A DNA stretch of 64,000 bases from Plutella xylostella (taxonomy: Eukaryota > Arthropoda > Insecta > Lepidoptera > Plutellidae): positions 4,650,001 through 4,714,000 of the forward strand of contig NC_064002.1 in assembly GCF_932276165.1 (NCBI RefSeq), in the 5' to 3' direction. Positions 23,291 through 35,100 of this stretch are shown here, one piece after another. Numbering within the stretch: the stretch's first letter is position 1; each line of letters begins with the position of its first letter. Below the pieces are notes generated by a model, which searched no databases, was not told where the DNA came from, and saw nothing but the letters and a program-made list of their open reading frames with translations. The translations under genes and the position numbers were made by a program.

Positions 23291-24726
23291 TTTGACATGC
23301 CCCGCCTGAGGAAACAGCACACAAAAAATGTTTACCTACTAAGCTAAAAACTCTCTTACCACACACAAATAGAGTCTAAACTCATCGTTATCCATAGTTT
23401 GCCGTCAGTTAAGCCGAACGAAGGGCACCCCACACTTCGTTTACCTGTTTGTGGTCTCCACTTGTAATTCATCCATCTGAACGATGATAGATTCTTTCAC
23501 ACAATATTTGGTTTGCCCATTGTAGGTTGAGATCAATGGAAATTCTGAAGTTATTTACCTGAAATGTAAGCTCTTGAGTAGAGTATACAGAGTGGGATTT
23601 TCTCCAGTTGGCAGGAGAATATATCCGTCATACTAAGTAACTTTCACTATAGGACCATTTCGGAAATGGCGAATAAAACTGCTGTTTCATAGTTAAGTAT
23701 CAATGACTCTACAAGCTTAGATACGTTGCACTAAAGTAGATAGATAGAATATTCTTTATTTGTACACACATATAAAATAAACTTACTTAACTTAAATACT
23801 AACACATATTATTATGTACAAAAATGGCGGTTTTATGGCTTAAAGCGATTTTTTATGTAGATCATTATGATTGGTAGGTAATCGCCTGCTAAACAGAAAC
23901 CGCACTGATGAAATTTCACCCTGTATAACATACACAAGTATACAATACAATACACAAGCCAAGTTTACTGTCCTTAGATGTTCTTCCGTGCGTCGCCAAA
24001 CCACAATGAAATGAATTGGGGTAGTCACTAGTTGTATTACTTTGAGTTTCCGATTGGGCGGATGTTTAATTATACTCTGAACAACGGATAGATACACTGT
24101 TTGGGGGTAAATTGAAGGTATATTCCTTACAACAAATCTTGAAATGTACCACATTTCTTAAAGAACTTGGACTTGAGCTGTCTCCGAATATATTATGTTT
24201 GATTAATAAAGATTAATTAGAACTGACATACAATTCCTATTACAGAGATGGAAAGATCCGACAGCCCACTGTCTCAGAAACGATTTTATTTTCCACCCTC
24301 TTCTCACTATTGGTCTTTTAAAGACCCAAATAGGTCAAATAAATATTGGTTTCCTAAACTAACCTAACTAAAATTTATATTTCTTTGACAATTATGTGTT
24401 TTCTTTTTTGTCTCGAGAAAGCGTAATCTGTAATTAGTGTACCAGAAACCGTTTATCCCGGTTCTCGATCATTCCATTGTGATTCCAGCAAATGAGCTAA
24501 AACCTGCGATATCTTCCTCATCAGTCACCCCCACCCCCCGTCTGCCCCCTCCATCAGCCATTAAGGTGTCATTGACGATTAATTAGCACATTACCTGAAT
24601 CTTCTCAGATCATTACATCGAAGACTCCGCTTCTCTGCTCCGCTTTAATGAACGCAAAAAAACTTGGAAATGATTTTTTACCAAAAAGAAACTTAAAGTA
24701 TGTTTTTTGAGTGATTTCATTTTCAT
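23291..24726. other. Intergenic; LINE-like tail on the minus strand
   Basis: At 23735-23775 the minus strand reads ACAAATAAAGAATATTC followed by CTAT repeats, like a LINE 3' end. The sequence to its right shows no RT or endonuclease motif. The remainder is unassigned. Confidence 0.4.
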
Positions 24727-24979
24727 GACGACCGAATGGCGTAGTTGTTAGTGACCCTGACTACTGAGCCGAAGGTCCCGGGTTCGATTCCCAGCTGGGG
24801 CAGATATTTGGTTAAACACAGATATTTGTTCTCGGGTCTTGGATGTGCCCGTAAAATGGCAATAGGCCCGCCCCCTATTACATTGGGACTAACATAACAC
24901 TGGCGAAAAGTAGGTGCAGCAATGTACCTCTGCCTACCCCGCAAGGGAGTACATTAGTAAAAGATGAGAGTTTTTTTTT
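24727..24979 (+). mobile_element. tRNA-derived SINE, family A, second copy
   Basis: Same family as 3781-4068, opposite orientation. It starts GACGACCGAATGGCGTAG, has the B box GGGTTCGATTCC, a body with TAGGCCCGCCCCCTATTACA, and ends in a run of nine T. No clear target duplication remains. The T run would act as a pol III terminator as well as the element tail. Confidence 0.85.
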
Positions 24980-25885
24980 CCTTTTTTGTACATAAATAGG
25001 TTTTGAAATAATAAATTTTTACCTACTTATATCCATCCAAAGGCTGTCTGGCAGAGATCGCTCCAAGTAAAAAGACCGCCTTTTGTACCCTAATTAAGTT
25101 AAAACACGTGTTATATATTAGTGTCACTTCTTTCCTATTTCAATAGTCAACGGCAAAAATAATAAAGACCAAAGAAATGCTATCAAAGAAAATACTTACT
25201 TAATTATATTGATGTGGCTTCTTGCTCTTTTGAGGTCGAATCAAAAGACATTAATTAGCTAGATATCTGATGGTATCCGTTGATCAAATAAAATATACAC
25301 AATTTAGTTTTCTATTCATACTATTGCCAGTCTGAAATAACAGATCTACCATAAGATATATTCCTGAAGAAAAAAATAATATTGTTATGGAATAATAATA
25401 CCATACCCGAATCCGCGTTGTTCTATGAATAATAGGTAAGTATATACTATTTTCCAAAACAAACTTTAACAATCACTGGTACAAAAACTTTTCAGTTTTT
25501 GATTAAGGGCCCGTACAGGGTGACGTGCCGCGCCAATTTTGGGTTTTCAATGCTCTTCACACAGCACACGCAGTGACACGCACACATGTAAGTTTGCACA
25601 GTGGGTCGATAAACTTTTACTCGCCAACTTTATTGACAATTATGTTCAAGTACATTTTGGGTGATTTTAGGGTAAGTAAGTATAATTCTTACTTACACTG
25701 GTAGGCACCAGGAAAGAGTAGAAATTAATAGGGGTGCCACTTTACTCTATACTCGGAACCCGATTAGCTTTCTCAAACAAATGTGGTATTTACTTGTAGA
25801 AAGGTAACTAAAAGTATTAAAGTGTAGATAATAAGTTTCGGACATCCTCCAGCCAACTGAACCCCGACGACAAAGCAAAGTAAAT
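24980..25885. other. Intergenic; one repeat fragment
   Basis: GGCAGAGATCGCTCCAAGTA followed by AGACCGCCTT near 25045-25085 resembles a repeat 3' region common in moths. The remainder shows nothing I can support. Confidence 0.4.
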
Positions 25886-26104
25886 ACATAGTGTCGCAAA
25901 AGGGCTATACTAAGCCAAAAGGGGATGACTCAAGGGGTCATTCTGAACAACTTTTGTTCTACGAGATTTGCAAATTCGCGAAAAAAAATATTCGTTTTCC
26001 ATGGTAAAAAGTCACATGTCCAACAAAGTTTCTATGAAAAAGGTTTTTTTTTGTTAATTTCCAAAACTCGTAGAGCAAAAGTTCAGAATGACCCCCTGTC
26101 TTAC
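25886..26104. mobile_element. Foldback element, TACAGGGTGTTG family, copy 3
   Basis: Left arm AGTGTCGCAAAAGGGCTATACTAAGCC is followed by a palindrome whose halves read TCATTCTGAACAACTTTTG and CAAAAGTTCAGAATGACC. It has the same TTCGCGAAAAAAAATATTCG core as the copy at 46953. The right end is eroded. Confidence 0.65.
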
Positions 26105-26110
26105 TCCTTT

Positions 26111-26900
26111 TTACCCGACTGCCGAAGGAGGAGGGTAATGTTTTTTGATTGTATGTATGTATATATGTATGTTTGTCTGTTTCTTTGTTCCCTCCTGTAG
26201 CCTAAACGGCTTGATAGATTTTGATGTATGAGGTATTGTTAGAAGCGTATTGATGGCGCGATGGTTATAGGCTATGTGACGTTCCATTAAAATGTACATA
26301 GCGCCCTCTAGAGGACATAACGTGATGATCGAAAAAATAATAATTCAACTTTGTCGTGTAAGGTATCAAATGAAAGGGCTTGATTTTCACATTACAAAAA
26401 TATGCATATTGAAGGTATTTAAATAACAACACCAAAATTATTGAAATTAAAAATGATCATGAACTACTGACGTAAAATTTCATAAAATAAAAACAACTAA
26501 AAAGTTACAAATAAAAAAATACAATTATAAACAAACGAAAAACCCGACTGTACGCTAAAAACATGAAAACAAGTCCCAATGTTAATGGAAAGTATCGCAG
26601 GCGGGGACCAACTTGACCGCCACTCAAGGCCGTTTTCTAAGTAACATTCAGCTAAATGGTGAACCCTCTGCTGGTATAATTTGTTTATATACCGCTTTTT
26701 CAATACCTGTAAGTACATTTTTTGGCAGCATAATATTTTTACTTAATTTTAGGGTTTCGAACGCGAAAAGAAAAAAAGCAACCGTTATAGGATCTCTTTG
26801 TTGTCCGTCTGTCTGACTGACTGTCAGTCACCGCCCTTTTTCTCAGAAACGGGTAAAGATATCAAGCTTATATTTCGCATAGATGGGGAGTACCCCAAAA
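26111..26900. repeat. Interspersed noncoding repeats (CCCGACTGCCGAAGG type)
   Basis: Begins TTTACCCGACTGCCGAAGG, continues through an ATGT-rich microsatellite (26150-26190), and has CCCGACTGTACGC again near 26545. A second repeat type with a GTCTGTCTGACTGACTGTCA tract follows at about 26760-26880. No ORF with known domains. Element class uncertain. Confidence 0.55.
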
Positions 26901-28849
26901 AAAATATTATGGTACTCCCTGTCCCACACAAGTAAATTGGGGCTTATATTTTTTCCAGTTATTTTGATGTGTATCCTTTTTTTTTCTTTGTTGTTTTGTA
27001 TAAGTATGTGTTTCTTTTCTTTAAATCTGTATTTTTTTGTTGTTGCTGTCTATGTGTCGAAAAAATGTATCTTTATCTTCAAATCACGCCATCTATCGTT
27101 TGTTTTTTTTGTGGCTACTGTCTATAGAAGAAATTCCGTCATTGACAATTTTACGTTACGAATTTATTTTTATTTTTACATTTTCGTGGAGAATCAACAG
27201 CATTTTGTTAATAAATAATTATTACTTATGAACACATAACAACTTGATGCCATTAACAGAATGAACTAAGTAAACCCAGTAAACCTAACACATACAGAGG
27301 AAAAACAAAATCTCTTTCTCTCTCTCTGAAAAACATACTTAATAGCCCAAACTCGATGCTTTTAGCTATTAACATCTTTGAAATAAAATTGAGCCACCAC
27401 CGTGTTACTGCCCTCATCAGATCCTCACGAGACCATACCTCAACCAGCACCAAGAGACTGTATTTTTGATCCCTAACCTAATGTTCGTGCGTATTGTCAT
27501 CACTTAGATCCATTCGCTATATTCCTGCTCCTCATCAGACCTTTACGAGACTGTAATATCACGAGAATATTGCACACTATCTAATTTAATTTAATGTATT
27601 GAATATACTGGAAGAATTATGCTTCCTCAATTTCAAATCAAATTATGTTGGTGTCATAAAAGTTGAAAAAGTGCAATGACAACCAATGTGCAGTGATTTT
27701 GTATCTGTACACGATAAGATCGCGAGCTGTCAGTGCTGCCTAAACCGACGTGACCCTTCTTTGGAGGCCAGCGGCCAACTGAGTCAAACGTCACTTGTGT
27801 TTATGATTTTATAACACAGAAAGCCGCCATAGATATTTGTATGAAGATTTGAGGGAAAAAAATTGCTCAAGTTTGGGATTAATTTACACAAAATAAGTGT
27901 GTGTTTATTAAAAAACAAGGTATTTAGCGCCTAGTCCAAGCCTTTAACTTTATAATATGATAAAAATCATATGAAAATTCTTAATAATTACGACACAGTT
28001 GTTACAATACGGGAGTGTGATTGACTGGTTTTTCTTGATATTCTGAAATTAATTTACAGTTATCCATAATCATTTACTTAAATTCGAATGATTCAGCACC
28101 TAGCTAGACTCTTCAACTACCTGTGTGATTTTTTTCAAGGCTGTAGAGCATCATTTACTACATAATTCTATGACAATGCCAACCCTCGATTCCCTATTGC
28201 AGACCCTTAAGGTACCTAATTTACTAAAAAACTAATCAAACGAAATAAAAACCGTAACCCACACTATGCATTTTACGTAACTACGTAAGCGCAAATCTTT
28301 ACCCTTTTTGGGTAGGTATACCGCAGCTGGGTAAAATAAGAATTCAATCGTGCGGCATAAATAATGTAGTCGTATTAAAATCACCGCCCTCACGGAAATG
28401 CTTACAGTAGGGAAACTGTGTACAAATATTTGCATACATTTCAATACTTTCTCTAATCCGTTTTCCGATTATCCTTTATGATCCTATCCTAGTTTGTGTG
28501 AGCGTTCTTTCCTGAATATGCTAGATTATAGCTGAGTTTACAAAGGTTTGGGAAAAGCAAGTTAGTTTTACTTGGTATAATACAAGATAAATACACTCGC
28601 GAGCTAAGGAACACACTCACAAAATAGGGAAGCTTAATGGCACCAAATTTTTCAAACATTTAAAATTTGAAAAAAAGATTAACATTTTTGTGTAATATTC
28701 CGATGACCTGTTATAGGTATGTATTTAGAATTTCGAACCCTAGAAACTTAGAACGTTTCATCTAGTGAAGACTATTACCCTTCAAGTGACGTAACACTAA
28801 AACGTATTTTCTATTTCCTTAATTTTTCTTATTGAATCGGACCGCTTTC
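26901..28849. other. Intergenic upstream of beat, no gene seen
   Basis: AT-rich DNA with a short TCTC run near 27309. No conserved reading frame. Promoter-proximal enhancers cannot be judged from the sequence alone. Confidence 0.4.
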
Positions 28850-29110
28850 GTTCTCCCACCCTCCGAGACTCCGCTCCGACTCAGTCCGTCAGTCTGTGCC
28901 ATGCTGCCGTGAAGTGCGGACGTCTGTTATGTACACCGCGAGTAAACACTACGAATTTTATTTCAGTTGGACATTGCCATGAATAAAAAATGTGCCCAGG
29001 ATTAATTTTATGGTGAAGAAACTTTAAGTGCAGTTTTTTTTTGTGTGATGTGTTAAACGATGCGGTGAAAGTTTTTTTTAAACTTTTGATTGAAATTATT
29101 GAAGTTTAGA
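28850..29110 (+). promoter_or_regulatory. Putative core promoter and leader of beat with upstream ATGs
   Basis: Just upstream of the coding start the base composition turns GC-rich, with two initiator-like TCAGTC strings (28881 and 28889). Two short upstream frames follow: ATG CTG CCG TGA at 28901-28912 and an 18-codon frame (stop included) starting at about 28930. They would dampen translation if the leader is unspliced. A TTTCAG acceptor-like site near 28970 allows the alternative that part of this is intronic. Transcript data are needed to decide. Confidence 0.35.
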
Positions 29111-29150
29111 ATGATTGTCTTGTTTCTGATGTTTAATCTATTAATTAAAG
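29111..29150 (+). CDS. beat exon 1 (signal peptide)
   Basis: ATG at 29111 encodes MIVLFLMFNLLIK plus one base of the next codon, followed by the donor GTAAGC at 29151. The start is chosen because this is the only short hydrophobic leader whose phase joins exon 2. It follows a TTTAGA context that is weak by Kozak rules. Confidence 0.75.
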
Positions 29151-32100
29151 GTAAGCAAACCTAAGAATTAATTTTGTATATCATATTATTCGTTGGGATG
29201 GGAAAATTGAATTAAGTTTATTAAATTGGCGCCCAACGTGTGTCTGAACCATAACTTCGTCAGTCAATTTTAATTGCTTATAATATTAATTAAAGTAGAT
29301 AACTGTACGGACTATGATTATTTACTATAAATAGAGCAAAACAGCCGCGTTATCGCTTCTGGGAGTACTGGGCGTCACTGTTGTCAAAGACGGATAAGTT
29401 ATTCAAATAGATAAAGCTTATGGATTGCCGGAATAGGTACCTACCAACATTTATATTTGTGAGAAACTTGAAGCTTAAACTAACTCGCCAATAGTATTGG
29501 GCTACTAATATTGCTTCGTGTAATAATGTTTTGGAGTCGTGATCGTTTGTTTAAAAAAAAAATCCAGCCTGTAAAGCAACCAATGAAAAAAAAAACATCA
29601 GTAAATAACTACACGTAAACAATATTTCTTTTTCAATATTTTGCAATTGCACAATAAAGTAGGGTTTTATGAAATAAATGCTTTCGCTTTTTGGTGTCGA
29701 AATTAAGGCTTTACTAGCTGAGCCTTGAGTGTTTAGAAACATAAGTAGAAAATAAAAAACCGACTTCAAAAAACCACTAAAATTAGTAAAATGTAAGAAA
29801 TAATTTAAGGTTTACACCAATTCTATATGACAGTACAATATATATAACAGGAACTATATAGATAGATATAGATAGATATAGATAGATAGATAGACAGGCA
29901 ATATTATAGATAAGCAGGAACTGTTCTTTTTTAATGTTGGTGCGGTGACCAAGTAATCTGAAGAAATATGGCACCAACTTCAAAAAATAACAGTTCCTGT
30001 GTTCCGGGGTGAAACAAAATTCTGAAAAAAATGGGACCACCTTGGAGCTCAACCCAATACATCAATAAAAGAATTGTCAAAATCGGTCCATAAACGGCGG
30101 AGTAATCGGTGAACCGGTATACTCATACATAAAAAAGGAGCCCGATGAATTGAGAACCTCCTCCTTTTTTTAAGTCGGTTCTAATTTTTCGACTACTATG
30201 CCAAACTTTTCAGTAGCTTGCTTTCAATCTCTTATTGGGTAAACCGATGTGCATAACGGCTTCTCGAAATACACACAAAATATTTAATGCCTAGTTTTGG
30301 GTACTTAATAATAAAAAATCAAGGGCCTTACCACAAAAACTTAGACAGTGTCTAACAGATGTTTAGCGCTGTCAAACGCCTTCAAAATCTGTCAAATTTC
30401 GTTTTAGACACTAGTTAAACAGTGTTTATAGTTTTTTGTGGTAGCACGGCAAATGTCTAACATTAAACTGCATAAAAGTTTGCATAACTGTTAGGTAAGT
30501 AAGTAGGTATTTAATGTCAATGATTTTTTTATTTGATACACTGCCAAAACCAATAATTCCAGAAATACCTTCAGAAAACAATATTATTACTTTAACACAA
30601 GAGTAATTTAAAGCAATTTGTTTTCAGCTGCATCTTTTGTCGTCAATCACGAACAAGAGGTTTTATCAAAGTATATAAATTATGCGGTATAAGAAATCGT
30701 CTACCACGTGACTCTAACAACTAAAATATAATTGAAATCCTCTTCTTGCACTTTGTTTTAGATAGCACCTACTTAGCACTAAACAGGGATCGCATACATG
30801 AGAATATATTATATGACGAGTATTTTATCTTTGTTCTCTAATTACACTCACGGGCAATGAAAAGGTTCCAGGGACATATGGAACGTCTTTTTCATTATCT
30901 TAAATTAAAAACTTTCGGTAGCATCGTTTCAAAATGCCTACGTGCCTAAGCTCCAATTTCTCCATAGTCGGTTAGATCGTAACCAGGGAAAGGATGATCA
31001 ATTATACGTCATCTGCATATTAAATTCTTGACAGATGTGTCAAAAGTCAAGCAATAATCCCTGATTATGCTCTAACCCACTATGGCGAAACTGGAGCTAA
31101 ATCGTGTACTACAGCCACGTACCTCGGTTAATTAGCGCTGTATCTGATTTCCTCTCGGAAAGATTTGCTACCGCGGCTTATGATAATTACATCCTCTTTT
31201 ATTCATTATCTCATCAATGAAAGTCATTGAAAATTCGAGTACTTATTCATATTGAAGAGTTTCACTTTCAATTATACCATTATATATTTAATGTTATGGT
31301 GGTAGGTGGCGGCTGACTGTTCGATAGCTTTATTCCGATTATAAAACATTGTAAAAAATGTGATTCTAGCGACCGGATGGTACATACGCAAACACAGCCC
31401 GTAATAATATACTGCAGGACATAAGCCTCCTCCAAGGCTCGAGAATTGCCATAAACTTAGTTTTTGAACATCACGTACAACATCCTTAGTATATTAAGTA
31501 TCAGAAACTGAAGTGTCTTTCACGCTTTTTTAAAGCAAATATAGCCAATACCCGATTCTCATCATCAAATATGAAACACATTTTGATATAAAAGCTCTTA
31601 TAAAGGTTCTTTTCCGGACGTTTCCGTGCTTCGGACGGCACGTTAAAGCCGTGGGTCCCGGTTGCTGTTTCGGCAGCAGTCGTTAAGCCCAGTCTAGCTA
31701 AGAGGCCTTTGGGCGGCTTGAAAACATCTGACAGTCGGGTTGCCCACTTGCCCGACAGCTCTCTCAGCACAAGCTTGCTTGTGTTGGGGTCCACCAACCC
31801 GCACTTGGCCAGCGTGGTGGACTAGGCCTTTAACCCTTCCTTCATTGGAAGGATACCCGCGTCCCAGCAGTGGGGACGTGATGGGTTGTGATACTTGTGA
31901 TGTGTTGATATAAAGGCGTATTTTAAGTATTGACGTTACTTGTAAAGTACATCCTGTCACAGAATATGAACCACAACACACAATAACATAATACGATAGA
32001 AAAACTTCTTTTTTACTGACCCTAAAACTTCGCGTACGTTTGAGCTGTAAATATAATAATGTTAGTTTTATTACTTCCATCGGTGTAATGTGTTTAATTT

Positions 32101-35100
32101 CTGTTTTGCTATTCTAAATTAAATCTAAGTATTTTATGATTATGTAAATAATGTTTAAGTTGAACTATTGTTATGTGAATGAGGCTTACAAAAACTACAA
32201 TAGGATGCCTATGATCCCTATACATGAATTTGTTTCCCACCGTGTTTCTTATAAGCTAGACAATATCTACACCAAGAACTCCATCCCCAAATATTAAAAC
32301 CCAACATTCTGTGACGCAGGTATATGCAAATTCTCCTCTTCAAATTATCCACCACTTAAACTTACATTCAACTTAGACGAGTGCAAACTTAAGTCTTAAA
32401 AGTCAACGCTTGAATTCTGTAACTTAGAGAGTTACTCATGAATAACTGCATACAAGTTTTAATGTAAGCTATACGTGACTGAGGAACTAGCAAGTCAAAA
32501 GTTCCAAAGGCTAAACAGGTTTTGCTTACAGTCTTTAGTCTAATGGTGGGTGGAGCGTTTCTGTAATGTTCTTGTAAAGTTTTGGATATCTTAGGCCGAC
32601 TTCATTGCGGTCTTACTGTAATATAATATGTACTGTTATGTGATGTAATATATGGAAACTTATAGAATTATCTGCAGCTTGACTATAAAAAAACATATTT
32701 CCAAGAGAAAAAGTATATTATACGTATGTATATTACATGTATGTTTATAATATATTCTATAAATACAAAAAAAAAATAATGAGTTTATTTAAAAAAATGT
32801 TTTACTACTAGGATGCTTTTTTATCTCTGAGTGACAGACTATATTTATTTACCAACATTTAACAGGAACAACCTACACGAAGAAAAGTATTTTTATAATT
32901 GTAGCTCGATCAAAGAAAATTAAAAAAAAGTTCGTTTATAAAATAATATATGTTCCTGTTCCTACCTATGTCGCAGGATAGAGTAGAATTCGATGATTAT
33001 ACGAATATATTTGTAGCTTTATTTTGTTTGAACTTGAATATTTTACAAAATTACATCTTACTCAGCAAGGACCAATAGGTTAGACGGTGAATGTAAATGG
33101 AAAATTTGAATGCTGAATCTTGGATTTCAATAAAACTTTTAGAGTTGAAAAAAAGTATGACCAGGCCTGGCGCAATATAGCTTATACTAAAGTCTGTTTT
33201 TTTTTGTTTTGTTTCTCAGATACTAAATTGCCAGATTCAGAACGGTTCATCAACAGTCGACTGTCCCACCCACATAACGATACGTCACTTAATCGCGCGA
33301 AAATCGACTGTTGATGAACCGTCCAGGATCTGTCAATTCAGTATCTGAGATTAAGAATCTATAAACCCTTTTTGTAACAATTCCTGTTGTTCCAGAATCG
33401 ATACCCTTACGCATACTCCGGGTGTCGGTACCGGCGTACAGGATGCGGGGGCAGCCGGCGCAGCTGCAGTGCGACTACGAGCTGGGCGGCGACGGGCTCT
33501 ACTCCGTGAAGTGGTACCGCGACGACGAGGAGTTCTACCGGTACTTGCCCAAGTACAACCCGCCGTCGCACGCCTACAAATTGGAGGGGGTCAAAGTTGA
33601 TGTGAGTGTTTTGGAGCTTGGTCGTCTCCGCTGCACGGGTCTGTTATCGATGTGATAAACGACACTATATCAAGATTCGCTAAAAACAAAGCGCTGTGAT
33701 TGGTGGAATGCGCATTATACGAGTGTATCGACGTGGATAACGAATCCGTGCCACGGGTTCTGGTTTGTTATAGGGTTACAAAAAGGGTTGAGCAGCCATA
33801 TGTCACTGTGTCGCGAATACGCAATAAGCAAGCAAAGCGTTGTGATTAGTAGAATGCGCATTAAAATAGTTTATCGACTTGGATAACGGATCCGTGCCAT
33901 GGGTTCTGCTTAGTTATAGTTATGGAAAAGGGGTGCGCAGCCAAATACGCCACTGCATAAAAAACATACTGAAGCATGGTGAGCAAAGAAAAAGTTCCAG
34001 TGACAATAGCAACACTTGCGCATACTCCGGGTGTCGGTACCGCCGTACAGGATGCGCCGGCCTGCCATTGCCTTCCTACATGTCACTGGAATTTAAGCAT
34101 TGCTCGTGAGTATAGTTAGCTACTCTGGACTTACGCTGAGTTGCAAATGGAACTTAAAGCTAATGTAATCATACTGCCATTGCTTTATCAATATTCGGAC
34201 AGAAAGCGACAGATATTGATTTAATGCCAACATTAGCTTAAAGTTCTTTTCTGCAACTCGGTCATAGTTAGTTATTGAAAAAGGGAGGGCAGCCAGTGCC
34301 CATATGCCACTGCGACTTGAAATCTATTGTGATTTCAATGAATGGATTATATCTCACTCAATGTATTTTATAAACCTAAAGTCCAGACATAGGCATTAGG
34401 CATCTTCCGTGATAGGTTACTGCATGAAAACAGAAGACCCATCAACTTATCTGAAAGGCGTCTACAGTACGTTTTTAGTCAAGGTCGCCACTCTAAAACA
34501 GGTTCAGTCAATCAATAATTGATTCTTCGACGGATGTGACTGTTTTCACTTCCGCTTACATACTCGTATGTGAAATCTTTATTGCATTGCTCAGTTTTTG
34601 GAGATTAGTCCATAAAAGCTACACATATAGCTTTTATAAGTCAGTTGAAAAATTTACAACATTATAAATGAATATAAATTTTATTGACATGTGCAACAGA
34701 ATTTATCATTATGGTGATTGTGTTCATAATAAAAAAATCGATATGATAAAACTCTTCCTTCCCCATTAACTACTATGTTATGAAAATCCCAAATCGAAGA
34801 TGGCTGAAATGTCTAATGCACATCCCACATACCCGTTCACGTATATTTCAGAGTAATGTTTCCTATATATCATGGTATCTGACAAATTCAATACACCGAA
34901 TTCATACGAGTAAATAATACCACTCTTCTTATCCGTCAATAAAACAATACATTAATGTAACAGTATATCAAGATCCGCCTGTTTATTTTATTCACGTCTT
35001 GATGTTGTCTGAAAGGTGATATTCCTATGACTTCCTACGGGTATAATATTATGTAGTATAGTTTTTCCCTTTCTTATGCGATTGTGTTCGCTGAATTGAT

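Noticed and set aside
31694..32080. 128-codon minus-strand frame
   Set aside because: Largely the antisense of an RTE 3' fragment.
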